A DNA stretch of 64,000 bases from Methanobrevibacter ruminantium. GTDB lineage: Archaea; Methanobacteriota; Methanobacteria; Methanobacteriales; Methanobacteriaceae. Positions 9,058 to 17,700 of this stretch are shown in pieces. The first letter of the stretch is position 1; every line of letters starts with the position of its first letter. The notes under the pieces were generated by a model. The model was not told the origin of the DNA and made no database searches. It saw only the letters and a list, made by a program, of their open reading frames with translations. The stretch covers positions 1 through 64,000 of the forward strand of contig SFKZ01000013.1 of the NCBI GenBank assembly GCA_004553595.1, read 5' to 3'. The translations under genes and the position numbers were made by a program.

Positions 9058-9270
9058 AAATTATTTAAAATTATAAAAAATTGTTTAAAATTATAAAAAA
9101 TTGTTTAAAATATTTAAAAATTATTTAAAATCATTGAAAATTATTGGTTAATAAGAAACTATAAAAAATTATTAAATATAAAAAATTATTAAAAAAATCA
9201 TTAATTAAATGCTTAAAGTTTAAATACTAATTTAGTTATAACTAATTATAGTAACATTAGGTGAAAATAT

Positions 9271-10032
9271 ATGATACAAATGACTTTGATACAAATCGAT
9301 AATTATGGTCCATGGACAGTAACTCCAAGACCACGTACAGAATCTGACCTTCAAATTTTACAAGCAGAACTTTTTGCAGATGTGCAAAGATTAATAGCTG
9401 CTAAAAAAGGTTTAGTTTTCTTTACAAGATTTGATAATTTACTTGCAGTCACAAATGGTCTTAACGAAGAAGACCACATGAGAATTCAAAGATCTATTAG
9501 AAACAGATACCCAATTACAATCAGTATGGGTGTAGGAGCAGCAGAAACTGCACACGAAGCTCAAAGATTAGCAACCATTGCACTTCAAAAAGAAGGTGGA
9601 GCTCAATCTTCTGGAAGAAAAGAAATACTAGCAATCAACAATTTAATTGAAAACCCAGAAGACAGTTTCGTGCAAGCTGCACACATTGATATCAACAGTG
9701 TTACTGAAACTTTAACTGATATTGAATCTGCTTTTGATACAAGCTTTATGGTAAACAAAGCACAACATTACTTAATGACTAAACTTAGAGAAAAAGGTGC
9801 ATTATTATTCTTCATTGGTGGAGACAACTTCATGTCCCCATGTAATGGATTAAGTGAAGATGACCTTACCCAAATTCTCAAAGAGATTGATGAAGAAATT
9901 GGAATCGGCCTCAAAGCAGGTATCGGTAGAGCAGACAATATGGAAGATGCAGCATATATGGCTGACATCGGACTTGAAATAATTCGTGCAGGAAATAATA
10001 AAGATTGGATTCATGTAATCGAAGAGCTTTAA
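9271..10032 (+). CDS. arfA: GTP cyclohydrolase III
   Basis: 253 residues from ATG 9271, preceded by AGGTG at 9259-9263. The N-terminus IQIDNYGPWTVTPRPRTE is diagnostic of archaeal GTP cyclohydrolase III, which opens GTP to a formylamino-pyrimidine phosphate and starts archaeal riboflavin and deazaflavin (Fo) synthesis. The protein consists of two related halves resembling nucleotidyl-cyclase/GGDEF folds: residues 1-125 with FFTRFDNLLAVTNGL, and about 127-253 with FFIGGDNFMSPCNGL. The tandem is the known family arrangement. Its position after cofE and cofD brings flavin and F420 genes together. A T-rich tract from about 10048 probably ends the transcript. Confidence 0.93.
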   Translation: MIQMTLIQIDNYGPWTVTPRPRTESDLQILQAELFADVQRLIAAKKGLVFFTRFDNLLAVTNGLNEEDHMRIQRSIRNRYPITISMGVGAAETAHEAQRLATIALQKEGGAQSSGRKEILAINNLIENPEDSFVQAAHIDINSVTETLTDIESAFDTSFMVNKAQHYLMTKLREKGALLFFIGGDNFMSPCNGLSEDDLTQILKEIDEEIGIGLKAGIGRADNMEDAAYMADIGLEIIRAGNNKDWIHVIEEL

Positions 10033-10184
10033 ATAAAATCTTATTTTCACTTAATTAACTTTTCTTTTTATTTCCTTTTTTATTTTTATTATCTTTTTTA
10101 AACTATTTTTATGAATGATTACAATTATTAGAATATTGAATAATTAGAATAATTAAAATTATCAAAACTTAAGGACGTGTTAAC

Positions 10185-10916
10185 ATTAAAGTACTTGCAC
10201 CAATGGCAGGAATAACAAATGCAGAATTTGCAATTAAACTCATTCCATATGGATTTGACACAGTCACTATCGGAGGATACAATACTGACAATGAGTCAAT
10301 AGACGCTTGTGAAAAGATTATAGCCAGAGGCAGGAAAGAGTTCAATTACCCTAAAGAAGAAATCTATGAGGTAATTGAAAATGAAGTTAACACAATTAAA
10401 GATAGTTTTGATGTAACAGTCAGTGCAAACTTGAGAGGAACCACTCCAGATCCACTGATTGAAATCAGCAAAATACCAAATCTCGACATAATTGAAATCA
10501 ACTGTCATTGCAGACAGGAAGAGCTTGTTGCAGTTGGCTGTGGACAAAGCATGCTACTCAGATCAGACTTGGAAGATTACATAAAAGAAGTTGTTAAAAA
10601 ATCAGAATCAAAAGTTTCAATGAAAATGAGAGCTAATGTCGAAGGTGTTGACAACCTTGAAATAGCAAAATTGGCGGAGGAATGTGGAGTAGACTACTTG
10701 CATATTGATGCTATGAAAAAAGGCGTCAGAGATGCTGATTTTGATTTGATAAAACAAATAGCAGCTAACACCAATATTTTCATAATTGGAAACAATTCAA
10801 TCAATTCCATTGCACAAACAGAAAAAATGTTAAATGCTGGAGCAAATGGAATTTCAATAGCTAGAGCCACCATTAGTGGAAAATTAAATTTTGATTTGAA
10901 TGAAATTGAAATTTAA
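10185..10916 (+). CDS. TIM-barrel protein related to tRNA-dihydrouridine synthase; probable AUU start
   Basis: The first ATG is at 10203, but the frame extends upstream through codons for KVLAP, which are the expected first beta strand of this barrel (xKVLAPMAGITNAEF). The frame is closed by TAA at 10170. AAGGA at 10171-10175 is spaced well for an AUU at 10185. I therefore place the start there, giving about 243 residues. The family is the archaeal nifR3-related TIM-barrel group, distantly related to Dus and dihydroorotate dehydrogenase. INCHCRQEELVAVGCGQ and SMKMRANVEGVD in the middle and NNSINSIAQTEKMLNAGANGISIARA at the end resemble flavin-phosphate sites. The substrate is unknown. It follows arfA. 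Confidence 0.8.
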   Translation: MKVLAPMAGITNAEFAIKLIPYGFDTVTIGGYNTDNESIDACEKIIARGRKEFNYPKEEIYEVIENEVNTIKDSFDVTVSANLRGTTPDPLIEISKIPNLDIIEINCHCRQEELVAVGCGQSMLLRSDLEDYIKEVVKKSESKVSMKMRANVEGVDNLEIAKLAEECGVDYLHIDAMKKGVRDADFDLIKQIAANTNIFIIGNNSINSIAQTEKMLNAGANGISIARATISGKLNFDLNEIEI

Positions 10917-10933
10917 TTAGTGTTACTTTTTTA

Positions 10934-10978
10934 AATCTATTTCTTAATCTATTTCTTAATCTATTTCTTAATCTATTT
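10934..10978. repeat. 12-base tandem repeat
   Basis: Three perfect copies of AATCTATTTCTT plus a 9-base partial copy, directly after the TIM-barrel gene. The plus strand is pyrimidine-rich, so the array may also serve as the transcription end. Confidence 0.8.
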
Positions 10979-11057
10979 TAAATCATAATCTACTTTTTAT
11001 TTCACCTATTTTTAATCATTTCCCATATTCCAAAAGACAAACTATATATTAAATGTT

Positions 11058-11090
11058 ATGAATATATATTCATAATAAATATATATTCAT
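11058..11090 (+). promoter_or_regulatory. Tandem palindromic boxes upstream of the DUF134 regulator
   Basis: ATGAATATATATTCAT at 11058-11073 is a perfect 16-base palindrome. A second copy with one change (third base G to A) is at 11075-11090, 17 bases further on. They lie 64-96 bases before the start of the DUF134 gene, whose product has a helix-turn-helix domain, so autoregulation is likely. The AT-rich flanks hold possible TATA elements. Confidence 0.55.
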
Positions 11091-11153
11091 AATGAATTTG
11101 TTTTAGGGTTCATTAAAATATAAATCCATTAGGAAATTTTAAGGAGAGAATAA

Positions 11154-11789
11154 ATGGTTAGGCCAAAGATAGAAAGGAGAATTGTGAAAAAGCCTGATTA
11201 CACTTGCCTAAAGCATGGAGATGTCTTGGAAAATGATCAAGACACCATTAAAATGAATCTTGATGAATTTGAAGCAATCAGATTAGGGGATTATCACAAT
11301 ATAAAGCAAAAAGAGGCTGCAGAATTAATGGGAATATCACAACCAACATTTCATAGAATCATTAACTCTGCAAGAAAAAAGACCGCTATGTCATTGATTG
11401 AAGGCAAAAAGATTGAAATAAACAATGAGAACTTTCAAGCAGAAGAAAAGATATGCATCTGCAAGGATTGTGGATTTCAATGGAACAATCCCAAAAAGGA
11501 ATACACAAACTGTCCTGACTGCAAGTCTCAAAACATTGAAATAATCAAGAATGATTTGGAAAAATCATCAACTCCTCAAATTTTCAATGTACCTGAAGCT
11601 TCAAAATATCCTTTGAATGAGAGACGTTCATTTGGAGGATCGGGAAGTGGAAGAGGACCATCAAAAGCATGCGAATGTCCTAATTGTGGACATATAGTAC
11701 CAAAGATTAGAGGATTTCCATGCAGAAACATAAAATGTCCTGAATGCGGAACACCATTATGCGGTTCAAATCATAAGGAAAAAAGCTAA
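11154..11789 (+). CDS. DUF134 (UPF0251) DNA-binding protein with two C-terminal zinc ribbons
   Basis: 211 residues from ATG 11154, with AAGGAGAG just upstream. Residues 1-85 are the DUF134 domain with a sigma-70-region-4-like helix-turn-helix (KQKEAAELMGISQPTFHRII, 51-70). A zinc ribbon follows with C101, C103, C106 and C120, C123. A Gly/Ser linker with GGSGSGRG at 161-168 leads to a second cluster with C173, C175, C178, C190, C195, C198 and C203. The family is predicted to regulate transcription; the ligand is unknown. The Cys-rich tail and Gly-rich linker resemble those of small metal-cofactor proteins, so metal or redox sensing is an inference. Two palindromic boxes lie upstream. It is a single-gene unit. 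Confidence 0.85.
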   Translation: MVRPKIERRIVKKPDYTCLKHGDVLENDQDTIKMNLDEFEAIRLGDYHNIKQKEAAELMGISQPTFHRIINSARKKTAMSLIEGKKIEINNENFQAEEKICICKDCGFQWNNPKKEYTNCPDCKSQNIEIIKNDLEKSSTPQIFNVPEASKYPLNERRSFGGSGSGRGPSKACECPNCGHIVPKIRGFPCRNIKCPECGTPLCGSNHKEKS

Positions 11790-11971
11790 TGAATTAAAAT
11801 ATAAAAAATAAAAAATATGTAAAAATATCAAAATTTATATTAATAATATCGTTTATAAATAATAAACATATAAATTAATAGATTAATATTTGATATAAAA
11901 TCAAGATTAATATATTACATAAATTAAAAAAATTAAAAATTATAATTACAACTAATTATCAAGGTGGGCTT

Positions 11972-13582
11972 ATGTCTTTCATAACTTTAAAAAATATTAA
12001 TAAGTCATTTAATGGGGAACCAGTTCTTAAAGATATTAACTTAACAATAGAAGAAGGTTCTACCTTAGGTATTCTCGGTAGAAGTGGTAGTGGAAAATCT
12101 GTTTTAATCAACATGCTAAGAGGTACTAAAGAATATGCTCCAGACAGTGGACAAGTACTCTTTAACTTAGCAATCTGTGAAAATAAAAAATGCTTGCATG
12201 TTGAACCTGCTTCAAAGGCTGGCGAAAAATGTCCAGAATGTGGAGCTGAATTAAAAGCTAAGGAAATTGATTTCTGGAATGCTGACAGATTGGAAAAGGT
12301 TGCAATCAGAAGAAGAATTTCCATTATGCTTCAAAGAAACTTTGCATTATACGATGAACAAAGCGTAATTGAAAACGTATTGAATGCAATGGGTGACGAA
12401 GGCAGATACGAAGAAGAGAATATTTACAACGCTATTGACTTATTGGAAATGGTTCAAATGAGTCACAGGGTTACTCACATTGCTCGTGACTTAAGTGGAG
12501 GAGAAAAGCAAAGAGTTGTACTTGCAAGACAATTGGCTAAAAACCCAATGTTGCTTTTAGCTGACGAACCAACAGGTACATTAGACCCACAAACTGCTGA
12601 AAAGCTTCACCAAACCTTGATTGAAGGCGTAAAAGATGAAGGAATCAGTATGGTGATCACTTCCCACTGGCCAGAAGTTATGAATCAATTAGCTGATGAT
12701 GCAATATGGTTAGATAAAGGGGAAATCATTGAACATGGACACCCAGATGTCATCGTTCCAAAATTCCTTGAAACCGTACCTCAAGCGGAACAAGTGGAAA
12801 AGGTTGAGCACACCGAAGAGATAATTAGAGTGAAAGACATTAAGAAACATTACTATTCCATTGAAAGAGGAGTGGTTAAAGCTGTAGACGGTGTAAGTTT
12901 AACAATCAATCAAGGAGAAATCTACGGTATTGTTGGACTTAGTGGATCCGGAAAAACCACCTTAACCAGAATGATGATTGGTTTGACTGAACCAAGTGCT
13001 GGAGAACTTGAAATCAAGTTAGGTGATGATTGGATTGACATGAAAAAACCAGGTCCATTAAACAGAGGCCGTGTAACTCCATACTTAGGTTTATTACACC
13101 AAGAATACTCATTATATCCTCACAGAGACATTTTAGGTAACTTGACTGATGCTATCAGTTTGAACTTGCCTGCAGAATTTGCAAAAATCAAGGCAGCGCA
13201 TATCCTTGAAACTGTAGGATTTGAAAAGGAAAAATCCATGAGCATCTTATCCAAATGGCAAGATGAGTTAAGTGGAGGAGAAAGACACAGAGTAGCTCTT
13301 GCACAAGTGTTAATCAAGGAACCAAACATTGTCGTATTGGATGAACCAACAGGTACTATGGACCCAGTTACAAGAATCATCGTAACCAATTCCATCTTAA
13401 AGGCAAGAGACGAATTGGACCAAACCTTTGTAATTATTTCTCACGATATGGATTTCGTATTGGATGTTTGTGACAAGGCAAGCTTAATGAGAGGAGGAAA
13501 ACTCCTCAGTACTGGAACTCCAGAAGAAATCGTTGCAGAATTAACTGGTGAAGAAAAAGCAGATATGATTAAGGATCACTAA
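11972..13582 (+). CDS. atwA: Methyl-coenzyme M reductase activation component A2 (tandem ABC ATPase)
   Basis: 536 residues, from ATG 11972 with AGGTGGGC upstream. Component A2 supplies ATP-dependent energy to the complex that reduces nickel in coenzyme F430 and activates methyl-coenzyme M reductase. There are two ABC domains. The first has Walker A GRSGSGKS (36-43), signature LSGGEKQR and Walker B LLLADEPTGTLD; the second has Walker A GLSGSGKT, signature LSGGERHR and IVVLDEPTGTMD. No membrane segments are present. Domain 1 contains a Cys insertion between Walker A and the Q-loop: C69, C74, C87 and C90, which look like a zinc site. It stands at the head of a run with marker 9, precorrin-2 dehydrogenase and hemA, fitting F430/MCR maturation. 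Confidence 0.93.
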   Translation: MSFITLKNINKSFNGEPVLKDINLTIEEGSTLGILGRSGSGKSVLINMLRGTKEYAPDSGQVLFNLAICENKKCLHVEPASKAGEKCPECGAELKAKEIDFWNADRLEKVAIRRRISIMLQRNFALYDEQSVIENVLNAMGDEGRYEEENIYNAIDLLEMVQMSHRVTHIARDLSGGEKQRVVLARQLAKNPMLLLADEPTGTLDPQTAEKLHQTLIEGVKDEGISMVITSHWPEVMNQLADDAIWLDKGEIIEHGHPDVIVPKFLETVPQAEQVEKVEHTEEIIRVKDIKKHYYSIERGVVKAVDGVSLTINQGEIYGIVGLSGSGKTTLTRMMIGLTEPSAGELEIKLGDDWIDMKKPGPLNRGRVTPYLGLLHQEYSLYPHRDILGNLTDAISLNLPAEFAKIKAAHILETVGFEKEKSMSILSKWQDELSGGERHRVALAQVLIKEPNIVVLDEPTGTMDPVTRIIVTNSILKARDELDQTFVIISHDMDFVLDVCDKASLMRGGKLLSTGTPEEIVAELTGEEKADMIKDH

Positions 13583-13912
13583 TCCTTTTTCTTTTCTTTT
13601 TTTATTTTTTTAATTTATTATTTAATTTACTTTTTTATAAATAAATAAATTATTTTTTATAAATCCACTATTTTTTATAGATAACAATTAAAAATTTGTT
13701 AACATAAATTATACAACTATTTTTAAAGATTTTCAATTATAATTAAAAACTTATATTAATATAAACAAACAAAATTATTAATGTTATAATAATTATTAAA
13801 TTAATTAATTTTAATTTAATTAATTATTAATATCATATTCAATAATTAAAAATTCATTAATGAAAAAATTAAAAATATTTTATATTTATTATTTACAAAT
13901 AGAGGAAAAATT
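13583..13912. other. Intergenic region with T-rich terminator of atwA
   Basis: About 330 bases. The first 30 bases after the atwA stop are almost pure pyrimidine (runs of T broken by C), a typical archaeal terminator. The rest is AT-rich with ATTAATTAATT inverted stretches; no gene is visible. The promoter of the marker 9 gene should lie near its end. Confidence 0.6.
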
Positions 13913-14395
13913 ATGGCATGGGAAAATTCACCGTCACATATTTGTAGAGGAGGAGATGTAAGAGGACTCGCATTCTGTTGTCCTCCTGTAAAACCTTGCC
14001 CTATTATGGGAGCTCTAAAAGAAGTTGGATTAACTCCTCAAGAATTCTTAGACATTAAACAAAAATTTGCAAGAGAAACTAGATTAGGCGAAGGTCCTGC
14101 AACCTGTTTCGGATCACTCGTATGGTGTTGTAAAACTTCAAAACCTTGTCCTTTAAGAGACATGACCTTAAATCAAATAGGCATGAGCGAAGACGAATAT
14201 ATGAATCTCAAAAAGGAATTGTCTGAAGTGATTTTAGCAGCAGGAACACCACCTACCTCAAATGAAGCGGTATTTGCACTTTCACAAACCTTTGACATAA
14301 GTGAAGCAGAAGCTGAAAAAGTTCTTGCAGACTGTAACAATGACTTAAGAATGGCTGTAAAACTATTAAAACTTAAACAATTAGAAGAAAAATAA
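13913..14395 (+). CDS. Methanogenesis marker protein 9
   Basis: 160 residues from ATG 13913, with AGAGGAAAAATT upstream. The motif HICRGGDVRG followed by CCPPVKPCP identifies marker 9, a protein found in methanogens but of unknown biochemical role. Its eight motif cysteines form two similar sets: C11, C22, C23, C29 and C65, C72, C73, C79 (each with CCxxxKPCP), suggesting a duplicated metal- or iron-sulfur-binding unit. Residues from about 115 to 155 (NEAVFALSQTFDISEAEAEKVL) look like a UBA/NAC-type three-helix domain. It is followed within 60 bases by precorrin-2 dehydrogenase and hemA and preceded by atwA, so a role near F430 or MCR maturation is a reasonable inference. Confidence 0.9.
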   Translation: MAWENSPSHICRGGDVRGLAFCCPPVKPCPIMGALKEVGLTPQEFLDIKQKFARETRLGEGPATCFGSLVWCCKTSKPCPLRDMTLNQIGMSEDEYMNLKKELSEVILAAGTPPTSNEAVFALSQTFDISEAEAEKVLADCNNDLRMAVKLLKLKQLEEK

Positions 14396-14455
14396 ACATT
14401 TTCATCTAATGTTATCCAATCAAAATCAATTGAACTAAAAAAATGATGTGATAAT

Positions 14456-15079
14456 ATGGGAAAAACTTCTCTTTTCTTTGAAGTGGAAAACAAGAATGTC
14501 TTTATTTTAGGCACTGGAGAGGTAGCTACAAGAAGAGCACATCGCTTTTTAGATAAAGGAGCCAATGTGATATTGGCAGGAAATTCAATTGATGAGGAGT
14601 TAACTAAAAAAGGAGCTATTTTAACACCTTTAAAAGACCTTGATGAAATGGTTAAATGGAGTGACATAGTGATTACCGCAAGCGGTGATGAAAAGCTATG
14701 CGAATACATCGCATCCATCAGCCAAGGAAAATTAATTAACAGAGCAGACAAACCTGATGAAGGAAATATAATAGCCCCTACAAGTTTCTTGATAGATGAT
14801 ATCGAGATATCCATTTACACAAATGGGCAAAGTCCTTTAATGGCTAGAGAACTTAGAAAGAAAATACAATCAATCATTACAGAAGAGGATATCCTTGAGA
14901 TAAAGCTTCAAGATCATGCAAGAAAAATCCTTAAGGAAAAAGTAGATGACCAAAAGGTGAGAAGGGAATATCTTGAGAGTATTCTAAACAATGAGAAAAT
15001 TAAGAATTGCCTAAAGGAAAACAAATTAGATGAAGCTAAAAGGCTTGTAGAAATCATAATTAACTCTGACTTATCATAA
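14456..15079 (+). CDS. Precorrin-2 dehydrogenase / sirohydrochlorin synthase
   Basis: 207 residues from ATG 14456, with TGATGTGAT upstream. Corresponds to the NAD-binding half of siroheme synthase (Met8/CysG N-terminal type): it oxidises precorrin-2 to sirohydrochlorin, the precursor of F430 and cobamides. The Rossmann motif is FILGTGEVATRRAHRFLDKGANV near residues 16-38. FDD-like dimerisation segments and NGQSPLMARELRKKI near 125-139 (the NGxSP..A..LR motif) are family signatures. The length of about 200 is that of the stand-alone enzyme. It sits 18 bases before hemA, so the two steps that open and direct the tetrapyrrole path are in one operon. Confidence 0.92.
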   Translation: MGKTSLFFEVENKNVFILGTGEVATRRAHRFLDKGANVILAGNSIDEELTKKGAILTPLKDLDEMVKWSDIVITASGDEKLCEYIASISQGKLINRADKPDEGNIIAPTSFLIDDIEISIYTNGQSPLMARELRKKIQSIITEEDILEIKLQDHARKILKEKVDDQKVRREYLESILNNEKIKNCLKENKLDEAKRLVEIIINSDLS

Positions 15080-15097
15080 AATAAAGGAGACTCAAAA

Positions 15098-16300
15098 TTG
15101 ATAATCAATATACGTGTAGACCATACTCTTGCAGATATAGAAACTATGGAAAAGGTATCAAAAGACTTAAAAAAACTCTTTTCCACTTTAAAAGAACAAA
15201 TAGACATTAAAGAATATATTGAAATCAATACATGCAATAGATATGAGTATTTCCTTTATACCGATGATTACAATGAACTTGACTTAGACTGCGAAAACAA
15301 ATATGTCATAATACAATATAGTGATGAAGCAGTTTTGCATTTATTCAGAATGACCTCCGGTTTGGAATCCCTGATTATCGGTGAAGACCAAATCTTAGGG
15401 CAAGTTAAGGATTCCAAAAGGAAAAGTGAAAAGGAAGGTCATTGCGGCAAGAAATTGGATGCCGTTTTCACAAAGGCAATCCATGTTGGTCAAGTTGTAA
15501 GAAACAAGACTAAAATCAATCAGGGGTCAATTTCCATCGGTTCAGCGGCTGTTGATCTTGCAGAAGAAAATCTCGGAGATTTGCAAGATAAGAATGTACT
15601 TGTTATTGGTGCAGGAAAGATGGGAACCCTTGTTGCTAAGGCATTGGCTGAAAAGAACTTGAAAGCTATTTTTGTTGCAAACAGAACTTATTACAAAGCT
15701 ATTAAACTGGCAGAGGAACTTGATGGAGAAGCAATTCTCTTTGATAACTTGGAAGAAAAGTTACTCAATGCAGATCTTGTAATCAGTTCCACTGGAGCGC
15801 CTCATGCAATCATCAATAAAGCAAGGCTATTGAAAGTATTTGATGAAAAAATACCTAAAAAGATCGTTTTCATTGATATTGCAAATCCAAGAGACATTGA
15901 AGAGGATGTGAAAGAAATAGGCATTGACTTATTTAACATCGACGACTTAAGGGGAATTGCAGAAAAAAATAAAAAGCTTCGTGAGAAAGAGGTTATCGAA
16001 GCAGAAAAGATAATCAAAAATGAGTTTGATTTACTTAAAGAATCCTTTAATTTAATTGAAATAAATTCATTACTTGGTAGTTTAAGAGAGTCTATGGAAG
16101 AGATAAGACAACGTGAGAGTCAAAAAGGCATAGTTAAACTAAATAGTGTAGATGCGAAGGATATAAAAACCATAGATAAGATGACTCAGTCCATAGTCAA
16201 CAAAATATTTTATGACATTTCTGAAAACATCAGAAAAACAGCAAAAAATAATGAAAAGGACTACATAAGAATATGTGAAATGATTTTAAAAGGAGACTGA
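15098..16300 (+). CDS. hemA: Glutamyl-tRNA reductase
   Basis: 400 residues starting at TTG 15098, chosen because AAAGGAGA at 15083-15090 is correctly placed. HemA reduces glutamyl-tRNA(Glu) to glutamate semialdehyde, the first committed step to 5-aminolevulinate. TCNR at residues 45-48 holds the nucleophilic Cys46. SGLESLIIGEDQILGQVKDS lies near 88-107, and the NADPH-binding motif VLVIGAGKMGTLVAKAL follows around 166-182. The C-terminal helical dimerisation domain is complete. With the preceding precorrin-2 dehydrogenase it supplies F430 and cobamide synthesis. Confidence 0.96.
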   Translation: MIINIRVDHTLADIETMEKVSKDLKKLFSTLKEQIDIKEYIEINTCNRYEYFLYTDDYNELDLDCENKYVIIQYSDEAVLHLFRMTSGLESLIIGEDQILGQVKDSKRKSEKEGHCGKKLDAVFTKAIHVGQVVRNKTKINQGSISIGSAAVDLAEENLGDLQDKNVLVIGAGKMGTLVAKALAEKNLKAIFVANRTYYKAIKLAEELDGEAILFDNLEEKLLNADLVISSTGAPHAIINKARLLKVFDEKIPKKIVFIDIANPRDIEEDVKEIGIDLFNIDDLRGIAEKNKKLREKEVIEAEKIIKNEFDLLKESFNLIEINSLLGSLRESMEEIRQRESQKGIVKLNSVDAKDIKTIDKMTQSIVNKIFYDISENIRKTAKNNEKDYIRICEMILKGD

Positions 16301-16453
16301 AACTTAAAAACCTTAAAAAAATAATTTTATAAATCTTAAATATATAAAGTATTAAAATAGTAGATTAAGTCTTAAAATAGTAATTAAATCTTAAAAAAAA
16401 GAGTTTTATAAATAAATTTAAAAAACTAATAAAAAATAAAGAAAGGATGTTTT

Positions 16454-17581
16454 TTATTCAAACATTCCTTTAATTTCTTCTTTTTTGTATTTATTGAGAT
16501 CCAATGCAAAATAAATATCATCCATTGTTACTTTTTCTTTATCGTTTATAATTGCATTGTGAAGAGCTGTTTTCAATATTTTTTCCTTAATGTCTCTGCC
16601 AGACATTCTTTTGGAAAGCTTTACTAATCTCTCAATATCCAAATCATAATCGATTGGGAAAGTGTTGAGATTCAACTCAAAAATTTCTCTTCTTTCATCA
16701 TCATTTGGAAGCTTGAATTCGATTTCCTCTTCAAAACGACTTCTGATTGCAAAGTCAATTGAAGATGGGTTATTGGTAGCTGCAATTGTTACAACACCAT
16801 CATTTGGATTTATTCCATCCATTTCAGTTAAAAGGGAATTTACAATTTCAGAAACATCCCCTCTCAATGATTGGAATGACCTATGCAATGCAATTGCATC
16901 AATTTCATCAATGAAAATCAATGATGGAGCTGATTTCAATGCAGTCTCATATAAATCATGAATCTTATTTGCTGCATCTCCAACATGGTCTCCAATTAAT
17001 GAGGTTGCCTTGACCAAGAATAAGTTGATGTTCAATTCATTTGACAATGCTTTTGCAAGCATGGTTTTACCAGTTCCTGGAAGACCATAGAACAGAACAT
17101 TCCTAGGAGCCCAATTGCCAAACTTCTCAGGGTCTTGAAGATACTTGTAAATTAGTTTTGATTTCTTTTTAGCATTCTCTTGACCTACAACATCATCAAA
17201 GAAAACATTGGATTTTACTCTTTTTATTGAATCATGCTTTTCAACATCTGGAATGACAATTTCTATTGAAGTGTTTTCTCCGATAACTGAGTCTTCAGGA
17301 TATGCAGTTATGATTTTGAAAGCAAAATCTGGAATGATCTTTTGATCAAAAAGATAGGAACCTGTTCTAACTGATGTGCCACTCCATTGATCTATAGCAT
17401 ACTGTTCAAAAAGAACCTTATCAGATATCTCTAAATTAGGCCCTTCCAATAATCCAAAATTGAAAGGATAACCTGCAGTTTCCAAAACAAGAACCTGAGT
17501 CTCAATCTCACTGAAACTAGCCCTATTTTTAATAGAAACCTCTGATTTCTTTTTGCTTGAACTTTTATTTTCAGATTTCAC
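16454..17581 (-). CDS. AAA ATPase, proteasome-regulatory-subunit-like
   Basis: 375 residues from GTG 17581. A GTG at 17590 is in frame, but GTGAT at proper spacing supports the later start. Residues 1-25 are basic and Ser/Lys-rich. Residues 25 to about 115 form a beta-rich N-terminal domain. The AAA module follows: Walker A GLPGTGKT, Walker B LIFIDEID, sensor 1 AATNNP, and arginine finger region IRSRFEEEIEF, then the C-terminal helical lid with KRMSGRDIKEKIL. It resembles archaeal proteins labelled putative 26S proteasome regulatory subunit homologues but lacks the coiled coil and HbYX tail of PAN (it ends KGMFE), so it is probably not the proteasome cap. The substrate is unknown. Confidence 0.85.
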   Translation of the reverse strand: MKSENKSSSKKKSEVSIKNRASFSEIETQVLVLETAGYPFNFGLLEGPNLEISDKVLFEQYAIDQWSGTSVRTGSYLFDQKIIPDFAFKIITAYPEDSVIGENTSIEIVIPDVEKHDSIKRVKSNVFFDDVVGQENAKKKSKLIYKYLQDPEKFGNWAPRNVLFYGLPGTGKTMLAKALSNELNINLFLVKATSLIGDHVGDAANKIHDLYETALKSAPSLIFIDEIDAIALHRSFQSLRGDVSEIVNSLLTEMDGINPNDGVVTIAATNNPSSIDFAIRSRFEEEIEFKLPNDDERREIFELNLNTFPIDYDLDIERLVKLSKRMSGRDIKEKILKTALHNAIINDKEKVTMDDIYFALDLNKYKKEEIKGMFE

Positions 17582-17700
17582 ATTTATCACATCAAAATCA
17601 AATGTTTAAAATAATTAAAATTTTTTTATGAATGTTTAGATTACTTAATATATTTTTAACATTATTTAAATATTTTCATAAAGTAATTAAGTTAGATCAT

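Noticed and set aside
14173..14814. 213-codon minus-strand frame across marker 9 and precorrin-2 dehydrogenase
   Set aside because: It spans two well-supported genes on the other strand and has the Ser/Leu-rich composition of an antisense reading.
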